From assembly GCA_902800045.1 (NCBI GenBank), contig CADCCZ010000005.1, forward strand, positions 107,954 to 171,953: a stretch of 64,000 nucleotides of DNA, written 5' to 3'. The stretch comes from an uncultured Bacteroidia bacterium. GTDB lineage: Bacteria; Bacteroidota; Bacteroidia; Bacteroidales; ML635J-15. Below are positions 54,873 through 62,198 of the stretch, piece by piece (the first letter of the stretch is position 1; the number at the start of each line of letters is the position of its first letter). A program made the position numbers and the translations under genes. The notes below the pieces were generated by a model. That model ran no database searches and was not told the DNA's origin. It saw only the letters and a list, made by a program, of their open reading frames with translations.

Positions 54873-56549
54873 ATGAAATCAAATTTAAAGGAAATTGGTT
54901 TTAACAAGCAAAATATAAATGAAGTGTTTGGCGAATGGTACACAATACCATCGTATCAGAGACATTATGTTTGGGAAGATGATCAAATTAATCAATTACT
55001 GGATGATATTAAGGATAATTATATTGACCACAATAACCAAGAATATTTTCTCGGCTCATATATTATTCAAAGCAAAATAAAGGAGAATGATTTGCTTGAT
55101 GGGCAACAACGAATAACTACATTATTTTTATTGTTTGCTTTTTTGCGCGACTATGAATTAACACCTGATAGCTGGCGAGGAGAATGTCAAGATCTAATAT
55201 ATCAAAAGCCACAAAAAAGGACAAATACGCCATCTCGCGTGCGTTTGAAATATGAAATTCGAGGCGATGTCGGGAAATTCATTGAAGATAATATCATTCC
55301 AAATAATAAAATAAAAGAAAATTGGGAAATTATAAGCGATACTAAAGACAAAGGAAATATAAGCATTTCACATATATGTAATGCTATAATATGTTTTAAA
55401 AATTATTTTGACAACAATAAAGACATTGACTTGGATAAATATATTTCCTTTATCTGCAACAATATTGTAATGATATATATATCTGCAGACACATTAGAAG
55501 ATGCATTCAGATTATTTTCAATAATGAATGATCGAGGTGTAAAATTGGCTAACGCAGACATACTTAAAGCTTCAAACTTAGAAAAATTGGCAAATCCTTC
55601 TAATGTAAATTATTTTGCTCAGAAATGGGAAGAAAAACAGGAAGCTCTTGGTGTTGATTTTGACCGTTTTTTGTCATATGTAAGAACAATAATTTTGAAG
55701 AATAGACAAAAAAACAATTTGCTCGATGAATTTGAAAATCTAATATTCAAACAAGGGTTGCTTAAACAAGGTGAGGATTTCTTTAATAAGATATTTGCTC
55801 TATATGAAACATATGACGTTGCTATCGATTTAACAGAAAATGGAAATATTGCTTATTGCAATTTGATTAGAATTATGAAAGCAAGTATGCCGTCTACTGA
55901 TTGGATTCCTGTAGTAATGTGTTATTATGAAAAATTCAAAGATGAAAAATTGACAGATTTTACTCATAAACTCGCTTGTAAGAGTGTCGCTGATGCTGTA
56001 TGTGGGGTACAGATATCAAAACGTATTGACAATCTCGGTAAACTCATAAAATTCATAGAAGAAAGTTCAAATGCAAAAGATATATTAAATGCTGTTCAAT
56101 ATTTTGAGATACCAAAAGAATTATTTATTGAACATATATCATCAGATATATATGGTCGCCAATATGCGAAAGCGTTGTTAATGTTGTTAGAATATAAGTA
56201 TCAGGATAACAACATTGCTAAAGAATTTTCAAAAATATCTATTGAACATATATTGCCACAAAATCCAAAAATGGAGAGTAATTGGTGCGTAGATTTTACA
56301 GAAGAGGATAGGGTAAATACGACTCATAAAGTCGGAAACCTTTGTATTATTGGAGCCAAGAAAAACACAGCTTTAGGGAATTTGGACTATATAGAAAAAA
56401 GAACAAAATATTTTCAGAAAAACATAGGCAATTTTGCCAGAACGCTAAAAATATATAATGATTATCCGACCCAATGGAAATTGACTGATTTTAATAAAAA
56501 TCAAGAGCAAACTATTTCAGATTTAAAAGATATTTTTGGAATAAAATGA
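54873..56549 (+). CDS. DUF262-DUF1524 protein (GmrSD-type restriction nuclease family)
   Basis: 558 residues. The N-terminal DUF262 domain is ParB/Srx-like, with YQRHYVW (28-34) and LDGQQRITTLF (DGQQR at 76-80). The C-terminal DUF1524 domain has an HNH-type nuclease pattern: His459 in SIEHILPQNP, His485 and Asn489 in THKVGNL, then KKNTALGN. This two-domain layout is that of single-chain GmrSD-type enzymes, known as type IV restriction and related anti-phage nucleases. All key residues appear intact. The stop overlaps the tcdA ATG (ATGA), copying the original tatD/tcdA junction. AT-rich codon use indicates horizontal origin. Confidence 0.9.
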   Translation: MKSNLKEIGFNKQNINEVFGEWYTIPSYQRHYVWEDDQINQLLDDIKDNYIDHNNQEYFLGSYIIQSKIKENDLLDGQQRITTLFLLFAFLRDYELTPDSWRGECQDLIYQKPQKRTNTPSRVRLKYEIRGDVGKFIEDNIIPNNKIKENWEIISDTKDKGNISISHICNAIICFKNYFDNNKDIDLDKYISFICNNIVMIYISADTLEDAFRLFSIMNDRGVKLANADILKASNLEKLANPSNVNYFAQKWEEKQEALGVDFDRFLSYVRTIILKNRQKNNLLDEFENLIFKQGLLKQGEDFFNKIFALYETYDVAIDLTENGNIAYCNLIRIMKASMPSTDWIPVVMCYYEKFKDEKLTDFTHKLACKSVADAVCGVQISKRIDNLGKLIKFIEESSNAKDILNAVQYFEIPKELFIEHISSDIYGRQYAKALLMLLEYKYQDNNIAKEFSKISIEHILPQNPKMESNWCVDFTEEDRVNTTHKVGNLCIIGAKKNTALGNLDYIEKRTKYFQKNIGNFARTLKIYNDYPTQWKLTDFNKNQEQTISDLKDIFGIK

Positions 56550-56578
56550 GTTGGCAAGAACGCACTGAACTGCTTTTG
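56546..56578 (+). repeat. Rebuilt tcdA 5' end (direct repeat of 54701-54733)
   Basis: First 11 codons of the intact gene, matching the relic at 54701. Identity begins exactly at the ATG; upstream bases are unrelated. Confidence 0.88.
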
Positions 56579-57268
56579 GGCGATGAAAAGATGAAAAAAC
56601 TGCGCTCGGCGAAGGTGCTTGTCTGCGGACTTGGCGGTGTGGGCGGTGCAGCTGCCGAACAGCTTGTCCGTGCTGGCATACAGAACCTTACAATCGTCGA
56701 TGCCGACTGCGTTTCCGAAACCAACATCAACCGTCAACTCATTGCCACTCACGAAAATATCGGCAAACCCAAGGCAGAAGAATTTGCCAAGCGTTTCCGC
56801 GCCATCAATCCCGACATAAACCTCACTGTGATTGGCGAATATCTCCGAGACGAGTTTCTTGAATCAACGCTAAAAGACGGAAACTGGGACTTTGTGGTTG
56901 ATGCCATCGACACGCTTTCGCCCAAGATGCACCTGATGAGAATCTGCCACCAGAACGGCATTCCGTCGGTAAGCTGTATGGGTTCGGGTGGAAAACGCAA
57001 TCCGCAGTTAATCCAAATTACCGACATATCAAAGACTTACAACTGCCGTCTTGCACTGATGCTACGCAAGCGACTGCACCGATTAGGTATATATAAAGGT
57101 ATAACCGTTGTTTTTTCGCCCGAACTGGTCGATAAAAGTGCGATTGTGGAGGAAGAAAGCGTCAACAAGAAGTCGAATGTTGGTACAATCAGCTATATTC
57201 CAGTAGTTTTCGGCTGTATGTGTGCGTATGCGTGCGTTGAGTATCTGACGAAACAAACTAACGAATAA
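56546..57268 (+). CDS. tcdA: tRNA threonylcarbamoyladenosine dehydratase (ThiF/E1-like)
   Basis: 240 residues. ThiF-fold enzyme; TcdA cyclises t6A37 in tRNA with ATP. ATP-binding VLVCGLGGVGGAAAEQLVRAG, NINRQL, and C-terminal sequence without the Cys-rich zinc site of ThiF/MoeB. The start MSWQERTELLLGDEK is the usual family start. This gene's own beginning has been re-created behind the DUF262 cassette. GT4 follows after 3 bases. Confidence 0.87.
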   Translation: MSWQERTELLLGDEKMKKLRSAKVLVCGLGGVGGAAAEQLVRAGIQNLTIVDADCVSETNINRQLIATHENIGKPKAEEFAKRFRAINPDINLTVIGEYLRDEFLESTLKDGNWDFVVDAIDTLSPKMHLMRICHQNGIPSVSCMGSGGKRNPQLIQITDISKTYNCRLALMLRKRLHRLGIYKGITVVFSPELVDKSAIVEEESVNKKSNVGTISYIPVVFGCMCAYACVEYLTKQTNE

Positions 57269-57271
57269 AAT

Positions 57272-58516
57272 ATGGCACTCACTGACAAGACAAACAAATC
57301 CATTCTTTACGTTTCGTACGACGGAATGACCGACAGTCTTGGTCAGTCGCAGGTAATTCCTTACCTGACAGTGCTTTCAAAAAACGGCTACGAAATACAC
57401 ATACTCTCTGCCGAGAAGCCTGAAGCCTACGCAAAGCGCAAGGATTTTATTGGCAAACTGTTGTCCGACAATAATATACAATGGCATCCAATTTCATATA
57501 CCAAGAAGCCACCAATAGTTTCCACTGTGAAGGATGTCTTCCGCATGAAAAAGGAAGCACGCCGTCTGCACAAGCAGTACAATTTTAGCATAATACATTG
57601 TCGCTCATACATTTCGGCATTCACTGGCGTTTACATGAAGCGTAAGTTCGGTACAAAGTTCATCTTCGACATGCGAGGCTTCTATGCCGATGAGCGCGTT
57701 GACGGAAAACTCTGGAACCGCAGCAATCCTATCTACAACGCCGTTTACAAGTATTTCAAGCGCAAGGAGAAACTTTTCTTCACACAAGCCGACCACACCA
57801 TAAGCCTCACCTACGCTGGCCGCGACATTATCCACACTTTTGCTGGATTGGAAAACATACCTATAGAAGTAATACCTTGCTGTGCCGATACAGAACTGTT
57901 TGATTTCCACAAAATTGACACTACAAAAGTTAAGCAACAGCGCAAAGAACTCGGAATTGCCGAAAATGAATTTGTCGTTACCTATTTAGGCTCCATCGGC
58001 ACATGGTACATGGCAGAGGAAATGATGCATTTCTTCAAGTTGCTGAAAGCAAGCAAGCCCGATGCAAAATTTCTTTTCATTTCGCGCGACAATCCACAGA
58101 TAATACACTCACTTTGCGACAAGTACGGCATCAGTCATAGCGATGCAATAGTGCATCCCGCCGACCGCGAGAATGTGCCGACAATGATTGCCGTAGGAAA
58201 TGTGTCGCTGTTCTTCATAAAGCCAGTTTTCTCCAAAAAGGCCTCATCGCCCACCAAACTTGCCGAATTACTTGGCATGGGTATGCCCGTAATCTGCAAC
58301 GGCGATGTCGGCGACTTGGACAAGTTTATGCACAACACGCCTTTCGGTATGATTACCAACAAGTTTGATGAAGACTCACTGAAAGAACTCGTTTCGCAAA
58401 TTGACTCACTCCAGAACCTTGACCGCGAATACCTGCGCAAAATCTCGCTTGATTTATTCTCGCTGAAAATTGGTGCAGAAAGATATTTGAAGGTTTATAA
58501 GGGGTTGGAAGGCTAA
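57272..58516 (+). CDS. Glycosyltransferase family 4 protein
   Basis: 414 residues, GT-B fold. N-terminal ILYVSYDGMTDSLGQSQVIPYL is typical of GT4 'glycosyl transferase' proteins of surface-polysaccharide pathways; the C-terminal domain has the nucleotide-binding Glu region KLAELLGMGMPVICNGDVGD. Sugar and acceptor unknown. Last residues GLEG and the stop lie inside the start of the 'aaggct' microrepeat. Confidence 0.85.
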   Translation: MALTDKTNKSILYVSYDGMTDSLGQSQVIPYLTVLSKNGYEIHILSAEKPEAYAKRKDFIGKLLSDNNIQWHPISYTKKPPIVSTVKDVFRMKKEARRLHKQYNFSIIHCRSYISAFTGVYMKRKFGTKFIFDMRGFYADERVDGKLWNRSNPIYNAVYKYFKRKEKLFFTQADHTISLTYAGRDIIHTFAGLENIPIEVIPCCADTELFDFHKIDTTKVKQQRKELGIAENEFVVTYLGSIGTWYMAEEMMHFFKLLKASKPDAKFLFISRDNPQIIHSLCDKYGISHSDAIVHPADRENVPTMIAVGNVSLFFIKPVFSKKASSPTKLAELLGMGMPVICNGDVGDLDKFMHNTPFGMITNKFDEDSLKELVSQIDSLQNLDREYLRKISLDLFSLKIGAERYLKVYKGLEG

Positions 58517-58550
58517 AAGGCTAAAAGGCTGACAGGCTGGAAGGCGAAAA
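58507..58550. repeat. 'aaggct' microrepeat overlapping the GT4 stop
   Basis: ggaaggctaaaaggctaaa... five units of 9-10 bases. The TAA stop of the glycosyltransferase (58514-58516) is part of the first unit. Sister array at 44634. Then 'tttcaaacaa' is repeated to about 58600. Confidence 0.75.
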
Positions 58551-58637
58551 GTCAATTTCAAACAACTTCAAACAACATTAAACCATTTCAAACAATCTAA
58601 AATCGTACCTCGTAAATCAAAAATCGTAAATTATTCT

Positions 58638-58645
58638 TATTTTTG
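58638..58645 (+). promoter_or_regulatory. -7 box of the second glycosyltransferase
   Basis: TATTTTTG, 17 bases before the GTG at 58663. Confidence 0.5.
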
Positions 58646-58662
58646 CATCAAATTTACACATC

Positions 58663-59748
58663 GTGACAAAACGGCTTCTGCTCATAGTACACCACAGGCC
58701 TAACCGCTCTCCCGGACAACGTTTCCGAATCGAGCAGTTTTTGCCACGCCTCGAAAAAGCAGGTTACGAAGTCACATTCTCCAACATCATCAGCGAAAAG
58801 GACGACCGCACATTCTACTCGCACGGACATTACTTTGGAAAACTTATGTTCGTGATAAAGAGCTTCTTCCACAGAATGAAGGATGCGCGTCAAGCAAAAA
58901 ATTATGACCTTGTGTTCGTCTATCGCGAGGCGTATATGCTAGGCACTACCATTTTCGAACGCAAATTTGCAAAGAGCGGAGTTCCAATGATTTTCGATTT
59001 CGACGACTCCATCTGGCTGAACGACACCAGCGAAGGCAACCAGAACCTCGCTTGGCTGAAACGCACCGAGAAAACCGATGATATATGCAAAATTGCCACA
59101 ATGGTAAGCGTTGGCAACCAATATCTTGCCGACCATGCAAAGCAATTCAACGACAATATTTTCATACTGCCAACGGTAATAAACACCAACTACCACAAGC
59201 CAACCGAAAAAAGGTCGCACAACGGCATTTGCATAGGCTGGACCGGTACGCAAACCACACTCAAGCACTACGAAACAGCATTTTCGGTACTAAAACGCAT
59301 AAAAGAAAAATATGGCGACAAGGTGTATTTCAAAGTGATAACAAACACCACCAATTGGCAAAGCGAAATTCCAGACACCAAAATCGTACAATGGTCGGCT
59401 CAAAACGAAATCGACGAGCTTTGCGAGTTCGACATAGGCATTATGCCTCTGCCCGACGACAAGTGGAGCCGTGGAAAGTGCGGTTTCAAGGGACTGCAGT
59501 GCATGGCTCTGGAACTGCCGGTGGTAATGTCGCCAGTTGGTGTAAACAAGGAAATTATCGACGACGGCAAGAACGGCTTCCTCGCCTCTACCGACAGCGA
59601 GTGGGTGGAAAAATTGTCGGCACTCATTGATTCAGAACAACTTCGCCACGAAATTGGCAAGAACGCCAGACAAACCGTCGAGGAACGCTTCTCGGTTACC
59701 GCCTGGGAAGACAAAGTGGTGGAAACTTTCGATGGACTGATAAAATAA
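58663..59748 (+). CDS. Glycosyltransferase (GT-B, GT4/GT1-like)
   Basis: 361 residues starting at GTG (58663); no ATG fits. N-terminal TKRLLLIVHHRPNRSPGQRFRIEQFLPRLEKAG and the C-terminal GKCGFKGLQCMALELPVVMSPVGVNKEI (donor-site Glu region replaced by QCMALELPVV) are typical of Bacteroidetes glycosyltransferases. A DFDDSIW acceptor-domain motif is at ~108. Likely surface-polysaccharide assembly with the upstream GT4. A hairpin (59751) follows the stop. Confidence 0.82.
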   Translation: MTKRLLLIVHHRPNRSPGQRFRIEQFLPRLEKAGYEVTFSNIISEKDDRTFYSHGHYFGKLMFVIKSFFHRMKDARQAKNYDLVFVYREAYMLGTTIFERKFAKSGVPMIFDFDDSIWLNDTSEGNQNLAWLKRTEKTDDICKIATMVSVGNQYLADHAKQFNDNIFILPTVINTNYHKPTEKRSHNGICIGWTGTQTTLKHYETAFSVLKRIKEKYGDKVYFKVITNTTNWQSEIPDTKIVQWSAQNEIDELCEFDIGIMPLPDDKWSRGKCGFKGLQCMALELPVVMSPVGVNKEIIDDGKNGFLASTDSEWVEKLSALIDSEQLRHEIGKNARQTVEERFSVTAWEDKVVETFDGLIK

Positions 59749-59750
59749 TC

Positions 59751-59785
59751 ATTACGAAATTTTTCGTAACGAAAAATTTCGTAAT
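59751..59785. repeat. 35-base inverted repeat after a glycosyltransferase stop
   Basis: attacgaaattttt-cgtaacg-aaaaatttcgtaat: arms of 14 bases. Terminator-like but AT-rich and without a T tail. Confidence 0.65.
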
Positions 59786-59914
59786 TGCAAACAACTGATT
59801 TACAAACATCAACAAAGGTAACCACAAATATTTTGCGCATTAAAGATTATTTCAAGGCAAGATATTTCCAAAACATTTAACAACAAAACAACATTTTCCA
59901 TCGTTAATAATTTC

Positions 59915-59922
59915 TAACTTTG
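59915..59922 (+). promoter_or_regulatory. -7 box of the S41 protease
   Basis: TAACTTTG, 16 bases before the ATG at 59939. Confidence 0.6.
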
Positions 59923-59938
59923 CAAAAAATACGATAAG

Positions 59939-61540
59939 ATGAAAAAGACATTCGCAATATTAGTAAGTATATTTATAATAGGTAGTAGCCTATTTGCTCA
60001 GACCGAACCTTTAAAGCAGTCGAAGAAGTTTGAACGCCTTCTCAACTACATCGATGCGATGTACGTTGATACTGCCGACATTGCCAAAATTACCGAAGTC
60101 GCAATTGTAAAGATGCTGCAGGAACTCGACCCGCACTCGGCATACATCAGCGCCGCCGATGTAGCAAAATCGAAGGAACAGCTCGACGGCAGTTTCGACG
60201 GAATTGGCGTACAGTTCCGCCTGATACAAGATACAATCGTAATTCAAGACGTCATTTCGGGCGGTCCGTCGGAAAAGGTCGGACTAAAGTCGGGCGACCG
60301 CATTGTGAAGGTTGACGACGAGGTTGTTGCAGGCATCAAAATCGACAATGCCGGAGTTGCAAAGCGTCTGCGTGGCAAGAAGGGCACGAAGGTTACCGTT
60401 GGAATTTTGCGTCCAGGAGAAAAAGACCTCCTGTACTTCGAGATTATCCGCGACAAAATTCCAATCCACAGCGTCGATGCATTCTACACTGTAGGCGATG
60501 TAGGATATGTGAAACTCAACAAGTTTGCACGTACAACCGAAGCCGAAATGGACTCGGCATTCACTTATTTTACACAGAAGAAGGTGAAAAACATAATACT
60601 TGACCTCAGCGACAACTCTGGTGGCTACCTCGACCAGGCTGTAACACTTTGCAGCCGTTTCATCGAGCCAAACAAGTCAATAGTTTACACCAAGGGAGAA
60701 AAAATGCCTCGCTACGACTACAATTCAAAGGAAATGGAAGCAGAAAAGATTAACCGCAACGGAAAACTTGTTGTCATTATCAACGAAAACTCCGCATCGG
60801 CTAGTGAAATCACCTCGGGAGCAATACAGGATTGGGACAGAGGCGTTATCGTTGGTCGTCGCTCGTTTGGTAAAGGATTGGTACAGAGAGAAATGAACCT
60901 TACAGATGGTTCGATTGTCCGCCTGACGATTGCCCGCTACTACACCCCGTCGGGACGTTGCATACAGAAGCCGTACAGCAGCTACGAAGAATACAACAAG
61001 GACTTGCTCAACCGCTACAACCACGGCGAATACTACCACAAGGACAGCATCAAGTTCAACGACAGTCTGAAATACAACACCTTGAAGTACAAGCGCACAG
61101 TTTACGGCGGCGGTGGCGTTATGCCCGACGACTTTGTTCCGCTCGACACCACCTTGCGTTCCGACTACCATCTTGCATTGCAGCGCAAGAACATTTTCTT
61201 CCCGAGCATTTCGGAATACATCGACAAGCATAAGGATGAACTGAAGAAGAAATACGTTGACGTTGAAGGCTTTGCAAAGAACTTTGAAGTTCCCGAAGAC
61301 TTTATGAAAACCATGCTAGCAAAGGCTAAGGATGCAAAAATCAATGTCGATTCGCTACCAAAAGCCACACCAGCACAGGAAATCTATCTGAAGAATCACA
61401 TCAAATCGTCGATGGCAAGCGACATTTGGGGAAGTGCTGCATTCTGGGTAATTTTCAACCAGCAGGATCCAACCGTAAAACGCGCTTTCGAAATCATTGG
61501 CGATGACAAGTTATACAACTCGCTGCTGAAGAAGAAATAA
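59939..61540 (+). CDS. S41 family C-terminal processing protease
   Basis: 533 residues with a signal peptide (MKKTFAILVSIFIIGSSLFAQ). PDZ domain near 80-160 (VIQDVISGGPSEKVGLKSGDRI). S41 catalytic core: Ser in ENSASASEITSGAIQ near 288, catalytic Lys in RRSFGKGLVQ. A C-terminal extension of ~150 residues is common in Bacteroidetes Ctp proteases. It trims C-termini of exported proteins in the periplasm. Confidence 0.92.
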   Translation: MKKTFAILVSIFIIGSSLFAQTEPLKQSKKFERLLNYIDAMYVDTADIAKITEVAIVKMLQELDPHSAYISAADVAKSKEQLDGSFDGIGVQFRLIQDTIVIQDVISGGPSEKVGLKSGDRIVKVDDEVVAGIKIDNAGVAKRLRGKKGTKVTVGILRPGEKDLLYFEIIRDKIPIHSVDAFYTVGDVGYVKLNKFARTTEAEMDSAFTYFTQKKVKNIILDLSDNSGGYLDQAVTLCSRFIEPNKSIVYTKGEKMPRYDYNSKEMEAEKINRNGKLVVIINENSASASEITSGAIQDWDRGVIVGRRSFGKGLVQREMNLTDGSIVRLTIARYYTPSGRCIQKPYSSYEEYNKDLLNRYNHGEYYHKDSIKFNDSLKYNTLKYKRTVYGGGGVMPDDFVPLDTTLRSDYHLALQRKNIFFPSISEYIDKHKDELKKKYVDVEGFAKNFEVPEDFMKTMLAKAKDAKINVDSLPKATPAQEIYLKNHIKSSMASDIWGSAAFWVIFNQQDPTVKRAFEIIGDDKLYNSLLKKK

Positions 61541-61550
61541 GAATTAATCT

Positions 61551-61607
61551 GATTTGACGATTTGACGATTATCAATTATCCATTGTTAATTATCAATTGT
61601 CAATTCA
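61551..61607. repeat. 'gatttgacg' and ATTATCAATTATCCATTG-type repeat
   Basis: Simple runs gatttgacgatttgacg, then attatcaattatccattgttaatt and atcaattgtcaattc. On the minus strand the latter encodes the final residues ELTIDN and the stop of the GNAT gene, so the repeat has merged with a gene end. Confidence 0.65.
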
Positions 61608-62074
61608 TACATCACGCACACGCAATGGCAACCATTTCCGCACACAGGGCACGAATAGCCCTTTGCAATGCTATCTGCATACCAATAGTCTGGGATTTCG
61701 CGAACGGGAAGGAAACCATTCCTGCGGAAAACCACATCGGAATTTACAATTCCATCGTGTTTCCATAACGGCGACATAATTTTCTTCGCACCAATGCTTT
61801 TCAAATATTCCACCGACTTGGCTATCAATGCCGTACCTATCCCCTGCCCCGAAAAATCCGGATTTACAGCCACAGTTCGCACATACGCTTTTCCGTCTTG
61901 CTCGACATACGACAAACAGAACCCGACACACTTGTGCTGCTCATCATCTTCAGACACTAATGCATAGCACCTCGACAAATCGTCAATTGTAATATAATTC
62001 TCACCGAGTTGCATATCGGCAATTGCAATAATTTCATCAACATCGGCAGGTTGCATGTCGCGTATTACTATCAT
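61586..62074 (-). CDS. GNAT-family N-acetyltransferase
   Basis: 162 residues. Acetyl-CoA site VNPDFSGQGIGTALI near 88-102, with the FRRNGF strand typical of GNAT proteins. The C-terminal segment YSCPVCGNGCHCVC is cysteine-rich and could bind metal. The last residues (ELTIDN) come from an intergenic-type repeat and probably extend the original end. Substrate unknown. Confidence 0.82.
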   Translation of the reverse strand: MIVIRDMQPADVDEIIAIADMQLGENYITIDDLSRCYALVSEDDEQHKCVGFCLSYVEQDGKAYVRTVAVNPDFSGQGIGTALIAKSVEYLKSIGAKKIMSPLWKHDGIVNSDVVFRRNGFLPVREIPDYWYADSIAKGYSCPVCGNGCHCVCVMYELTIDN

Positions 62075-62090
62075 GGCTAACGATTTTGCG

Positions 62091-62098
62091 CAAACTTA
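62091..62098 (-). promoter_or_regulatory. -7 box of the GNAT gene
   Basis: Minus-strand TAAGTTTG, 16 bases before the start codon. Confidence 0.4.
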
Positions 62099-62159
62099 TA
62101 AAAATATTTGCAAAAATTCACATATTAACGTACCCGATATAGTTTTTTTATTATTTTTG

Positions 62160-62167
62160 TACCTTTG
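62160..62167 (+). promoter_or_regulatory. -7 box of the C10 protease
   Basis: TACCTTTG, 31 bases before the ATG at 62199; an overlapping TATTTTTG lies eight bases upstream. Confidence 0.55.
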
Positions 62168-62198
62168 AATATTTACTTACCACATAAAAAAGAATAAA

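Larger units (their letters stand above)
54701..56545 (+). mobile_element. DUF262 cassette between two copies of the tcdA 5' end
   Basis: 1845-base period from ATG to ATG. Contents: the tcdA relic, an AT-rich stretch with its own promoter (54816), and one gene (DUF262/DUF1524). No integrase, transposase or terminal inverted repeats are visible. Its AT content is far above that of tatD and tcdA. Confidence 0.75.
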
